The position numbers and the translations under genes were made by a program. A model generated the notes under the pieces. It had not been told where the DNA came from. It worked only from the letters and a program-made list of their open reading frames with translations, and did not search any database. DNA of 19,194 nucleotides from JAAXTT01 sp964530215 (GTDB lineage: Bacteria > Bacillota > Desulfotomaculia > Desulfotomaculales > Desulfocucumaceae), in the NCBI GenBank assembly GCA_964530215.1, contig CAZHAJ010000018.1, forward strand, positions 1 through 19,194. Reading direction: 5' to 3'. Positions 8,091 to 15,220 of the stretch are shown here, one piece after another. Positions within the stretch are counted from its first letter, which is position 1, and each line of letters begins with the position of its first letter.

Positions 8091-8167
8091 GCTTTTGGGG
8101 TAAAATCTTTTTCTGTGAATATTCACGGTTATGTTTCCAGGTTTATGACAGAAAGGAGTATTACATT

Positions 8168-10102
8168 TTGAAGACTTTCCTGGAAAAAGTAAAAAAGAGC
8201 GATGCACAAAGGGGCACAAAACATGCCTCCATTAATGACGATGATTTGGAGCGACAGGTGGAAGCTCTTTATAACGTGTTTTCGGGTTTTTACGGGCCGG
8301 ATCGTTTAGTTTTAAAAGCCAGCAAGTTAAATGCCCTTCAACTTATGCGTTCAGATAAGGTGGAAGATAAGGTGCTGGCTCTACAAAAACTGGTTTTGGA
8401 AGATCCAACCTTGGATACAGTCCCTTCGCTGGAAGAAATCCCGGAGATTTTGAATGATTTACAGGAAGAATTGGCAGATAACATAGCCAGACGAACTGTA
8501 GAGGATCAAATTGAAAAAAAAGTAAATGAAAAACTACAACTTCGTCATGAAGACTATGTGCGGGATATCAAAATGCAGGTGGTGCAAGAAAGTGCGGGAG
8601 TTGAAAATGCACAGACTCTAAAAAAGCTTGCACTGTTAGAAAAATTGGAGCATCGTAAGCTGTCGGGTTCCACAATGGAAAAAGTGCGTCCTACAGCCTT
8701 TGAGGAAATAGTGGGACAGGAATCTGCCATAAAAGCTCTTTTGGCTAAACTTACTTCCCGATATCCCCAGCACATCCTGGTATACGGTCCTCCCGGCGTG
8801 GGTAAGACGACAGCGGCCAGACTGGCTTTAGAGGCAGCCAGAGGACATGACAGCACCTCCTTTGGTAAGGATGCGCCTTTTATAGAGGTTAATGGTACTA
8901 CTTTGAGATGGGATCCCAGGGAGATTACCAACCCGCTGCTGGGATCTGTTCATGATCCGATATACCAGGGTGCTCGTAAAGATTTGGCTGAGGGAGGTAT
9001 CCCGGAGCCAAAACCGGGGTTAGTCACAGATGCCCATGGAGGAGTACTTTTTATTGATGAGATTGGGGAAATGGATCCTCTTTTAGCTAACAAACTTTTA
9101 AAGGTGTTGGAGGATAAAAGAGTTTACTTTGAATCAGCATATTATGACCCCCATGACTCCAATATACCTCAATATGTTAAGAAATTATTTGAAGAAGGGG
9201 CACCGGCGGACTTTATTCTTATTGGCGCCACCACCAGAGACCCGTCAGAAATTAATCCCGCAATAAGGTCCAGATGTGCCGAGGTGTTTTTTGAGCCCCT
9301 TACACCCACGGATATCGTTGATATTATTGAGCAAGCAGGGGAAAAACTGGGGGTTGAGATTGGACCGGAAGTGCCGGAAATCATCAGTCAATACACTATA
9401 GAGGGGCGAAAAGCAGTAAATATATTGTCTGATGCTTATGGATTATCCTGTTATAAGTCGCTAAACAGCATTGCTGAAACAGGGATTAGCAGTGAAGATG
9501 TACAGGAAGTAATTCAATGGGGGCGTCTTTCACCATATAACATGGGGAAGGTATCGGACAGAGCTGAAGTAGGAAGAGTCTTTGGGTTAGGAGTAAGCGG
9601 ATTTCTGGGTTCATTGATTGAAATAGAATCTGTTGCATTTCCGGCAAGAGAAAAGGGCAAAGGAACCATTAGATTTAATGACACTGCGGGCAGTATGGCT
9701 AAGGACTCTGTTTTTAATGCTGCTTCTGTAATCAGGAAGTTCACAGGTGAAGATCTGCACAATTATGATATCCATGTGAACGTTGTGGGTGGCGGTAAGA
9801 TAGACGGTCCTTCGGCAGGGGCGGCAATCTTTTTAGCTTTGTACAGTGCTGTTTTGAACATACCCATTCCCCAGGACATTGCTTTAACCGGAGAATTGTC
9901 TATTCAGGGTAAAATAAAATTAGTGGGTGGAATTCCGGAAAAGATTTATGGGGCAAGACAGGCCGGTATTAAAAAAGTGATTATTCCTTCCGAAAACACT
10001 AGGGATATACCCGTTGATCTTAAAGATATAACAGTGCTTTCGGCAGCATCGGTGGAAGAGCTTTTTTTGCTGTTGTTTGACAAGTCAATGATTTTTAACT
10101 AA
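8168..10102 (+). CDS. lonC: LonC, sporulation-type ATP-dependent Lon protease
   Basis: A 644-residue AAA+ serine protease closest to the LonC branch, found in a subset of endospore formers and thought to act during sporulation. Order of parts: a helical N-terminal region instead of the Lon substrate domain (1-175), an AAA+ module with Walker A GPPGVGKTT (207-215) and Walker B VLFIDEIGEM (293-302), then the Lon protease domain with Ser549 in GPSAG and Lys592 in EKIYGARQAG forming the catalytic dyad. There is no obvious transmembrane anchor near the N-terminus, which argues for LonC over the membrane-linked LonB type. The start is TTG at 8168, nine nt after AAAGGAG. It lies between rplI and dnaB, the gene order seen in related Clostridia. 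Intact. Confidence 0.9.
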   Translation: MKTFLEKVKKSDAQRGTKHASINDDDLERQVEALYNVFSGFYGPDRLVLKASKLNALQLMRSDKVEDKVLALQKLVLEDPTLDTVPSLEEIPEILNDLQEELADNIARRTVEDQIEKKVNEKLQLRHEDYVRDIKMQVVQESAGVENAQTLKKLALLEKLEHRKLSGSTMEKVRPTAFEEIVGQESAIKALLAKLTSRYPQHILVYGPPGVGKTTAARLALEAARGHDSTSFGKDAPFIEVNGTTLRWDPREITNPLLGSVHDPIYQGARKDLAEGGIPEPKPGLVTDAHGGVLFIDEIGEMDPLLANKLLKVLEDKRVYFESAYYDPHDSNIPQYVKKLFEEGAPADFILIGATTRDPSEINPAIRSRCAEVFFEPLTPTDIVDIIEQAGEKLGVEIGPEVPEIISQYTIEGRKAVNILSDAYGLSCYKSLNSIAETGISSEDVQEVIQWGRLSPYNMGKVSDRAEVGRVFGLGVSGFLGSLIEIESVAFPAREKGKGTIRFNDTAGSMAKDSVFNAASVIRKFTGEDLHNYDIHVNVVGGGKIDGPSAGAAIFLALYSAVLNIPIPQDIALTGELSIQGKIKLVGGIPEKIYGARQAGIKKVIIPSENTRDIPVDLKDITVLSAASVEELFLLLFDKSMIFN

Positions 10103-10133
10103 TAAACTAAGCTTGATTTGGATGTGATGGTCT

Positions 10134-11480
10134 TTGGCTGACAAGGTGGCACCTCAAAATATAGATGCGGAGCAGTCTGTGCTGGGTGCATTGCTCATGG
10201 ATCATGATGTTTTGTATAAAGTGGCCAGGTTTTTAAGGCCCGAGGATTTCTATGTAGAAGGCCACAGGCTTATTTATAGGGCTTACCTGGAACTGGACGA
10301 AGCAGGTATTATGCCGGACCTTTTAACCGTCACAGACAAATTAAGGCAGCAGGGAGTATTAGATAAAATAGGTGGGGCAACTTATGTGGCCTCATTGCCG
10401 GGCATGGTGCCTACTTCTGCCAATATTGAAAGCCATGCCAGAATAATAGAAGAAAAATCTCTGCTCCGCAGCGTTATATCCATTGCCGACCGAGTGGCCG
10501 GTATGGGTTATGAAGGCGAAGATGAGGCGGAGCGGCTTATTGGCGAAGCGGAAAGAATGCTTCTGGAGCTTGGGTCCCGCCGTTCGTCTGCGGGGTTTAT
10601 CCCGCTGGATCAGGTATTGGTTGAAATATTTAAGATCATAGAAGATCGATTTAGGAATAAAGGAAAAGTTACCGGTGTTCTTACGGGGTTTACCGATTTA
10701 GACCGTCTTGTTTGCGGTATGCAGGCCGGGGATCTTGTTATTGTAGCTGGAAGACCCGCAATGGGGAAGACTGCTTTTGGCCTGACAGTGGCTCACCAGG
10801 CAGCCCTTAATGCCGGTGTGCCCACAGCTGTTTTTAGTATGGAGATGTCTCAGGCCCAATTGGTTCAAAGGGTGTTATGTGCAGAATCCATGGTGGATAT
10901 GCAAAAGGTTCGCAGCGGGGACCTTAGCCAGATTGATTGGAACAAACTTACCGAATCTTCAGCTAAATTAGCGGGAATTCCTTTGTTTATAGACGATTCT
11001 CCGGGCCTGACGGTTCGTCAGGTGCGGGCAAAAGCCAGAAGGTTGAAAGCCGAAAAGGGCTTAGGTTTAATAGTTATTGACTACCTGCAGTTGATGAGGA
11101 GTTCTTCCCGGACTGAGAATCGCCAGCAGGAGATAGCAGACATCTCCCGTTCCCTTAAGGCTATGGCCAAAGATTTGGAAGTTCCTGTCATGGCTTTGGC
11201 CCAGCTTAGCCGCTCGGTGGAGCAAAGAGATAAGAAGAGGCCTATAATGTCCGACCTAAGGGAAAGCGGCAGCTTGGAACAAGATGCGGATATTGTGATG
11301 TTTATCTATCGGGAGGAGTACTATAAGCCTGATACAGAAAAAAGAGGGATTGCGGAAATTATTGTGGCAAAGCAGAGAAACGGTCCCACAGGTTCTGTTG
11401 AATTAGCTTTCCTAAAAGAATTTACTCGGTTTATGAATCTAGCCAAGAATGATTCCGCTCTACCCCCACCGGAGCAGTGA
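10134..11480 (+). CDS. dnaB: Replicative DNA helicase DnaB
   Basis: Hexameric 5'-3' helicase that unwinds DNA at the fork (named DnaC in Bacillus). The N-terminal domain (about 1-150) starts with the typical PQNIDAEQSVLGALLMD; the RecA-like domain has Walker A GRPAMGKT (206-213), Walker B LIVIDYLQL (312-320), SDLRESGSLEQDAD (373-386) and KQRNGPTG (413-420). At 448 residues it is full length, and no intein interrupts the nucleotide-binding motifs, a common insertion site. Start TTG at 10134, with a weak upstream site (GATGTGATGG). Its end is 48 nt before the tRNA promoter; I see no convincing terminator between them. Confidence 0.96.
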   Translation: MADKVAPQNIDAEQSVLGALLMDHDVLYKVARFLRPEDFYVEGHRLIYRAYLELDEAGIMPDLLTVTDKLRQQGVLDKIGGATYVASLPGMVPTSANIESHARIIEEKSLLRSVISIADRVAGMGYEGEDEAERLIGEAERMLLELGSRRSSAGFIPLDQVLVEIFKIIEDRFRNKGKVTGVLTGFTDLDRLVCGMQAGDLVIVAGRPAMGKTAFGLTVAHQAALNAGVPTAVFSMEMSQAQLVQRVLCAESMVDMQKVRSGDLSQIDWNKLTESSAKLAGIPLFIDDSPGLTVRQVRAKARRLKAEKGLGLIVIDYLQLMRSSSRTENRQQEIADISRSLKAMAKDLEVPVMALAQLSRSVEQRDKKRPIMSDLRESGSLEQDADIVMFIYREEYYKPDTEKRGIAEIIVAKQRNGPTGSVELAFLKEFTRFMNLAKNDSALPPPEQ

Positions 11481-11527
11481 TAGAAAAAAGGACTAATGAA
11501 ATCCTTTGTACGTCCTTAAAACCTCGG

Positions 11528-11557
11528 TTGACAGGGGTATTTGGGCTGTGATATACT
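11528..11557 (+). promoter_or_regulatory. Strong sigma-A promoter of the tRNA-Ser pair
   Basis: A perfect TTGACA (11528-11533), an 18-nt spacer and TGATATACT, an extended -10 with TATACT at 11552-11557. Transcription would start near 11564, about 45 nt before the first tRNA. Confidence 0.82.
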
Positions 11558-11608
11558 CTACATTGCCGCTTGCATAGTTAGTTGTAAGCAAGTTTTTTAA
11601 ACCTTAGT

Positions 11609-11698
11609 GGAGGGGTGTCCGAGCGGTTGAAGGAGGCGGTCTTGAAAACCGTTGAGCCTTTACGGGTTCCGTGGGTTCGAATCCCACCCCCTCCGCCA
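11609..11698 (+). tRNA. tRNA-Ser(UGA)
   Basis: The 7-bp acceptor stem GGAGGGG/CCCCTCC is perfect, with discriminator G and an encoded CCA. The anticodon loop CTTGAAA gives anticodon TGA (11643-11645), reading UCA and other UCN codons. A long class II variable arm and the T-loop GTTCGAAT confirm serine identity. 90 nt. Confidence 0.97.
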
Positions 11699-11714
11699 AT
11701 CAATTAAAAATTGT

Positions 11715-11807
11715 GGAGAGCTGGCCGAGTGGCTGAAGGCGCTCGCCTGCTAAGCGAGTAGATGGTGTTGAACTGTCTCGAGGGTTCGAATCCCTCGCTC
11801 TCCGCCA
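11715..11807 (+). tRNA. tRNA-Ser(GCU)
   Basis: The acceptor stem GGAGAGC/GCTCTCC is perfect, with discriminator G and encoded CCA. The anticodon stem CTCGC/GCGAG closes the loop CTGCTAA with anticodon GCT (11749-11751), reading AGU and AGC. A long variable arm is present. It lies 16 nt after tRNA-Ser(UGA) and is surely co-transcribed. Part of its T-arm recurs 142 bp downstream. Confidence 0.97.
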
Positions 11808-11810
11808 AGA

Positions 11811-11835
11811 AAGGCTTCCTAAAGGGAAGCCTTTT
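11811..11835 (+). terminator. Terminator of the tRNA-Ser transcript
   Basis: A perfect 9-bp stem AAGGCTTCC/GGAAGCCTT around TAAAG, ending in TTTT. It begins four nt after the CCA of tRNA-Ser(GCU). The T-run is short. Confidence 0.75.
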
Positions 11836-11862
11836 GCTATGCAAAAGAGGGAAGAGAAGCCT

Positions 11863-11941
11863 CGAGGAGGGTTCCGAAGCCCTGGAAGGGCGGAGTCCTG
11901 CGGGCGCCGTGAAGGCGCAAAGAGCAGGGGAATCCCTCGCT
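11863..11941 (+). repeat. GC-rich three-way-junction element with partial tRNA-Ser T-arm copy
   Basis: An outer stem pairs CGAGG(ag)GGTTCC (11863-11875) with GGAATCCCTCG (11929-11939): 11 bp, one G-U and a 2-nt bulge. Inside are two hairpins: GCCCT/AGGGC (11879-11891, loop GGA), and CCTGC/GCAGG (11897-11928) capped by GCGCC/GGCGC (11904-11918, loop GTGAA). The last 12 bases, GAATCCCTCGCT (11930-11941), are identical to 11788-11799 in the T-arm and acceptor of tRNA-Ser(GCU), and the 5' arm CTCGAG..GGTTC resembles 11777-11787. It is much richer in GC than its surroundings. It could be a palindromic mobile repeat, a structured RNA or a decayed tRNA-derived sequence. No protein-coding signal is evident. 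Confidence 0.55.
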
Positions 11942-12027
11942 ATATTGGAAGAGTCGGAGAACAACAGACTATGAGTCAAATCACAAAGGGTCTGCTCTTA
12001 AAAATTAAATAACGGTCGATTCTTTAA

Positions 12028-12153
12028 CTTAGTACTGCCAAAGATAAAGGGTCGATTTTTTATCCAAAGCCTACCGAGGTTGCTATCCGTCTTTTTGTGC
12101 GGGAACTTACGGACTATCCGGCAGAGCGTATGGATGCGGTTGCAGCCGAGTAG
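12028..12153 (+). pseudogene. Possible C-terminal remnant of an unidentified gene
   Basis: An open stretch after a stop at 12025 reads about 41 codons without a start and ends TAG at 12151. The last 20 residues, around YPKPTEVAIRLFVRELTDYP, look like an amphipathic helical protein end, but I do not recognise the family. The 11942-12327 interval has no intact gene; this and the next entry are the only coding-like traces in it. Low confidence, since the opposite strand is also open over part of the interval. Confidence 0.25.
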
Positions 12154-12340
12154 TGCAGGGAAGCACATATGCAGCGGCGGCCAGTCCGTTGGCGACAAGC
12201 TTAGAGCCGGTTAACTGATATGTGATCAAGAACACAAGTCCTGCAAGGGCAACAAACGATAAAGCGGTTAGAATGAGAAATATGATTACTTGTGTAATGG
12301 TAATACCTTCATTATGATTTGTTATATATGCTTTCCAGGG
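12107..12340 (-). pseudogene. Possible membrane-protein fragment
   Basis: On the minus strand, 77 codons between a stop at 12343-12341 and a stop ending at 12107 lack any start codon with a ribosome site. The centre reads ITITQVIIFLILTALSF then VALAGLVFLITYQLTGSKL, two strongly hydrophobic stretches typical of a membrane transport protein such as an ABC-2 type permease, followed by a proline-rich tail that looks out of frame. Its upstream end stops where the hydrolase remnant begins on the other strand, suggesting a recombination junction near 12330. Family assignment is a guess. Confidence 0.3.
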
Positions 12341-12617
12341 TCATCATCAATACGTTCGGCCATGTGTACCAGCAGCTTTATGACATCGATTTGAGGACGC
12401 ATTATACAAAGCTGAATATCCCCATCTACTTTTTCTTGGGGCGGTACGACATAAACGCACCTACGATGCTGGTTGAGGAATATGAACAAGTGCTTAGTGC
12501 ACCTGACAAAGGAATAGTGTGGTTTGAGCATTCGGCCACAGTCCGTGGATTAATGAGCGGGAGAGATTTGTAGAGGAGGTCTTGTCATGCTTTTTAGAAA
12601 ACGAATTGCAGGAGTGA
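12328..12617 (+). pseudogene. Alpha/beta-hydrolase C-terminal remnant with a one-base deletion
   Basis: From 12328 the frame encodes the C-terminal third of an alpha/beta hydrolase: NIPIYFFLGRYDINAPT (the strand and Asp region of the fold) and GIVWFEHS. The next codons should be G-H-S-P-W. Instead TCGGCC reads out of frame and stops at 12573. Removing one base of phase at about 12534-12535 restores HSPWINERERFVEEV and a normal end, stop TGA 12615-12617. The N-terminal two thirds, including the nucleophile region, are absent, and no ribosome site precedes 12328. The gene is therefore dead both by truncation and frameshift, unless the deletion is a sequencing error; even then the 5' part is missing. 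Confidence 0.75.
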
Positions 12618-13015
12618 GGTGCTTACAAAAAATGAACCCCATTATTTTTTTGCCGCTGGTGATTGCTATTGTAATTGCGATCACGTCTTGCACCGCGACA
12701 AAAGGCAGTATTGTAATTCTTGAGAACAAGAACGGAAAGGAATTCACAATGGACTTAAAGGAGTGGAGAGGAGAAAATAAGGGCCAATTATTTTTGAACA
12801 GGGATGATGTGTTACAAATTGGAGTCACCCGTGAAAGCGGAGTGATTAATCTTACGGTCAGCGGCAAAAAGGGTAGTGAACCTTATACCGGAAATGATTT
12901 GCAATCCGGGATATTCACTGTAACCATGTCTGAAACGGATGAATATGTGATCAAAATTACCGGGGACAGTGCAAACGGCAGTTTGGCAATCAAGAATTTA
13001 GGGAACCTCAAATAA
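12587..13015 (+). CDS. Small putative lipoprotein of unknown function
   Basis: A 142-residue protein (127 if started at the inner ATG 12632). A hydrophobic stretch IIFLPLVIAIVIA is followed by ITSC, a plausible lipobox, so the mature protein would be a lipid-anchored extracytoplasmic domain rich in beta strands (KGSIVILENKNGKEF ... GSLAIKNLGN). Family not recognised. The outer ATG at 12587 has a perfect AGGAGG seven nt upstream and supplies basic residues (FRKR) suited to a signal peptide, but both lie inside the dead hydrolase reading frame; the inner ATG has GTGAGGTG ten nt upstream but no positive charge before the hydrophobic core. I favour 12587 slightly. It sits in the accessory islet between pseudogene debris and a patatin-like gene. 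Confidence 0.65.
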   Translation: MLFRKRIAGVRCLQKMNPIIFLPLVIAIVIAITSCTATKGSIVILENKNGKEFTMDLKEWRGENKGQLFLNRDDVLQIGVTRESGVINLTVSGKKGSEPYTGNDLQSGIFTVTMSETDEYVIKITGDSANGSLAIKNLGNLK

Positions 13016-13103
13016 ATAATAAGACGGGACTATCCCCACAGGGCTCACAGGTCAATGAGTCATATTTAGTCTCAAGTAGTTTTTAAACCAATATTAGAGC
13101 TAG

Positions 13104-13131
13104 TTGGCCCAAGTTGGAAGCTTTTTATATT
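13104..13131 (+). promoter_or_regulatory. Weak candidate promoter upstream of the patatin-like gene
   Basis: TTGGCC (13104-13109), 16 nt, TATATT (13126-13131), about 95 nt before the patatin-like start. It is the best sigma-A-type match in the AT-rich 13016-13226 gap, where nothing else is apparent. Confidence 0.3.
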
Positions 13132-13226
13132 GGCTATTTAAACATTAATATTACAAGAACCGAATAGTTATTTAAGATCATTTAAATTTAGCCATAATCT
13201 ATTAGAGCATTATGGGGGTGTTTTAT

Positions 13227-14189
13227 TTGAAGGCTGATGCAGTTTTTGAAGGTGGGGGAGTAAAAGCCATCGGTCTGGTGGGGGCTTTAAACTATGCTGA
13301 AGAAAAAATGAAGGTGCAGTGGCAAAATGTTGCCGGGACATCTGCTGGAGCTTTAATAGCAGCCTTAATAGCCAGCGGATATACTTCCGGGGAAATAAAG
13401 GATATAGTTTTCCAATTGGATTTTGCAAAAATAAAGGACGAGGGTTTTCTCGACAAGTTTTGTTATTTTGGTAAAACGCTAAGTCTTTTGCTGGAAAAGG
13501 GAATTTATGAAGGGAGATTTATAGAGCATTTTATAGAGGAAAAGCTGGCAAACAAGGGTGTCAGCACTTTTGGAGATTTAAAGATACCCGGAGAGACCAA
13601 TCCGAGGTATAAATATCGCTTAAATGTTATTGCCAGTGATATATCTCGAGGGAAAATGCTGGTTTTGCCCGAAGATATAAAGGATTATGGCTATGAGCCG
13701 GATAGGTTCAGTGTTTCCAAGGCTATTAGAATGTCTGTCAGTATTCCATTGTTTTTTGAGCCGGTTATTATATATCATAAAGATTTATTTAATATCAAGA
13801 GATGTTACATAGTGGACGGTGGAATCCTGAGCAATTATCCGGTATGGCTTTATGATGCAGATAAACCGCTATGGCCAACCGTTGGTTTTAAATTGGTGGA
13901 ACCCAACGAGGGTAAGGAGCGTGAAATATACACCCTTATAGATTTTCTAAGTGCCACAGTGTCTACTATGATGGAAGCGCATGATGCAAAACATATACAG
14001 GATGCCAATTTTAAAAGAACCATTGCTGTTCCTACTTTGGGTGTTAAAACAACTGATTTCAGCATTTCTCCCAAAAAGAAAAAAGAGCTTTATATGGCGG
14101 GTTATGATGCCGGCAAGAGCTTTTTTGATGATTACACCGATGAAAAATATCTTGCCCTACATCCTTCGTTTGAGAGAAAGCTCCCATAG
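13227..14189 (+). CDS. Patatin-like phospholipase
   Basis: A 320-residue patatin-family lipid acyl hydrolase (Ser-Asp dyad). The oxyanion-hole motif EGGGVKAIG is at residues 8-16, the nucleophile elbow GTSAG has Ser39, the conserved MSVSIPLFF block lies near 170, and the catalytic Asp197 is in VDGGILSNYP. No signal peptide is present, so it is probably cytoplasmic. The TTG at 13227 is preferred over the ATG at 13212: GGGGGTG lies six nt before it, and the resulting MKADAVFEGGGVK start is the usual one in the family. It converges with the glycosyltransferase gene, stops 12 nt apart. Substrate unknown. Confidence 0.9.
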   Translation: MKADAVFEGGGVKAIGLVGALNYAEEKMKVQWQNVAGTSAGALIAALIASGYTSGEIKDIVFQLDFAKIKDEGFLDKFCYFGKTLSLLLEKGIYEGRFIEHFIEEKLANKGVSTFGDLKIPGETNPRYKYRLNVIASDISRGKMLVLPEDIKDYGYEPDRFSVSKAIRMSVSIPLFFEPVIIYHKDLFNIKRCYIVDGGILSNYPVWLYDADKPLWPTVGFKLVEPNEGKEREIYTLIDFLSATVSTMMEAHDAKHIQDANFKRTIAVPTLGVKTTDFSISPKKKKELYMAGYDAGKSFFDDYTDEKYLALHPSFERKLP

Positions 14190-14201
14190 CTGTACCAACT
14201 G

Positions 14202-15083
14202 TTAAAATGGGATGGCAAAGTGGTTCATAAACCAATCATCTGTTCTTGAGCGCTGAGCAAGGTAGTGGGCACGTTGGGAAATAACATCACTTAGCAAGGT
14301 TGATGCCAAAAGTTTAGTAAAATTTTTTTGGCCAGACAGTAAGGAAAAGGAACGGGCCAGCCTTTCCTCATTAAAGTGAGAGCATGCCATGCGCAAGAAA
14401 TTATAATGGACATGATCTTGGGTAACTAAATAGGGATGTCTTTCCCGGAACAAATGCAAGATCTTGATATCGGGTGTAACAAAAAGGTTAAACCCAAACA
14501 ACCACATTTTTAAAGATATTTCCTCATCTTCGCGGCCCCATACTCGAAATCCCTTATCATAGCCCCCAGTTTTTAAAAAAGCTTCTCTGCGAAAAGCCTG
14601 ACACCCCCCGGGCAGCAAAGGAGAGGCTTTTATATCAGTGGGTCTAGGCAACCAGGATATCTCTAGGCGACCATTCCAGGTCTGACCATAGCCAACCGCA
14701 TTAGGATTAGTCATAGATGCTATGGCAGGAGAAAGTCCGTCTACATCCTTTGACGAAAAGCAATCTTCCATTTTATTAAGCCAGTGGGGGGGAACGGTTA
14801 TATGGGCATCACAAAATACCAGCACATTGCCCTCTGCATGTTGCGCCCCGATGTTTCGGGCATTAGCTGCTCCAACCCCAAGGGTTGTGATTAGTTTTAG
14901 GTTGGGAAGCTGATATTCTGTTGTTTTTAAAAAAGAGCAGCAGTAGTCTGTGGATTTATCATCCACTACAATTATCTCATATTGGGAATCCGGATGGGTT
15001 TTCAGTATTGAATCCACGGTCATTTTTATTGACTGACCTTCATTTTTCACTGGTATTACAATAGAAAAATAGCACGGTGACAT
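14202..15083 (-). CDS. Family 2 (GT-A fold) glycosyltransferase
   Basis: A 293-residue GT-A glycosyltransferase. The N-terminal FSIVIPVKNEGQSI and VVDDKSTD (Asp41-42) form the nucleotide-sugar site, and FCDAHI (Asp92, His94) replaces the usual DxD metal motif. LLPGGCQAFRREAF and FRVWGREDEEISLKMW (about 179-194) contain the acceptor-side acidic residues. The CDAH and WGxEDxE pattern is shared with polypeptide N-acetylgalactosaminyltransferase-like GT2/GT27 enzymes; donor and acceptor here are unknown. No C-terminal membrane helix is evident. ATG at 15083 follows AGGAGG. It stands alone, converging with the patatin gene and diverging from tRNA-Arg. Confidence 0.88.
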   Translation of the reverse strand: MSPCYFSIVIPVKNEGQSIKMTVDSILKTHPDSQYEIIVVDDKSTDYCCSFLKTTEYQLPNLKLITTLGVGAANARNIGAQHAEGNVLVFCDAHITVPPHWLNKMEDCFSSKDVDGLSPAIASMTNPNAVGYGQTWNGRLEISWLPRPTDIKASPLLPGGCQAFRREAFLKTGGYDKGFRVWGREDEEISLKMWLFGFNLFVTPDIKILHLFRERHPYLVTQDHVHYNFLRMACSHFNEERLARSFSLLSGQKNFTKLLASTLLSDVISQRAHYLAQRSRTDDWFMNHFAIPF

Positions 15084-15220
15084 ATAGTGTCCTCCTAAAT
15101 TCCTTGCAGTGTATAATATTCCAATATTTAAAAAAGTTGTGGGACAAAATAAGGCAGCAGAATATATTTATGGCAGATAAGGTGCTTCCAAGCTGGCACT
15201 GTCCCGTACAATGGGTTAAC

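Noticed and set aside
8117..8145. Sigma-G promoter for lonC (GAATA ... CAGGTTTA)
   Set aside because: The -10 part does not match the forespore consensus well; kept only as a question about the palindrome.
11487..11507. Hairpin AAAGGA/TCCTTT after dnaB as a terminator
   Set aside because: Six AT-rich base pairs, a nine-base loop and no T-run; too weak to call.
11788..11941. Prophage or integrative-element attachment sites (12-nt tRNA T-arm repeat)
   Set aside because: The repeat does not reach the tRNA 3' end, the enclosed 142 bp holds no gene, and no integrase is present, so it is reported as a structural repeat instead.
11704..11979. Open frames on both strands across tRNA-Ser(GCU) and the following GC-rich element
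   Set aside because: They are translations of the tRNA and the structured repeat; the minus-strand ESEGFEPSRQ peptide is a well-known artefact of reading tRNA-Ser genes as protein.
12014..12062. Near-repeat GGTCGATTCTTTA / GGTCGATTTTTTA, 36 bp apart, as a possible CRISPR-like or tandem repeat
   Set aside because: Only two short imperfect copies in AT-rich debris, with no third unit at the same spacing and no cas genes.
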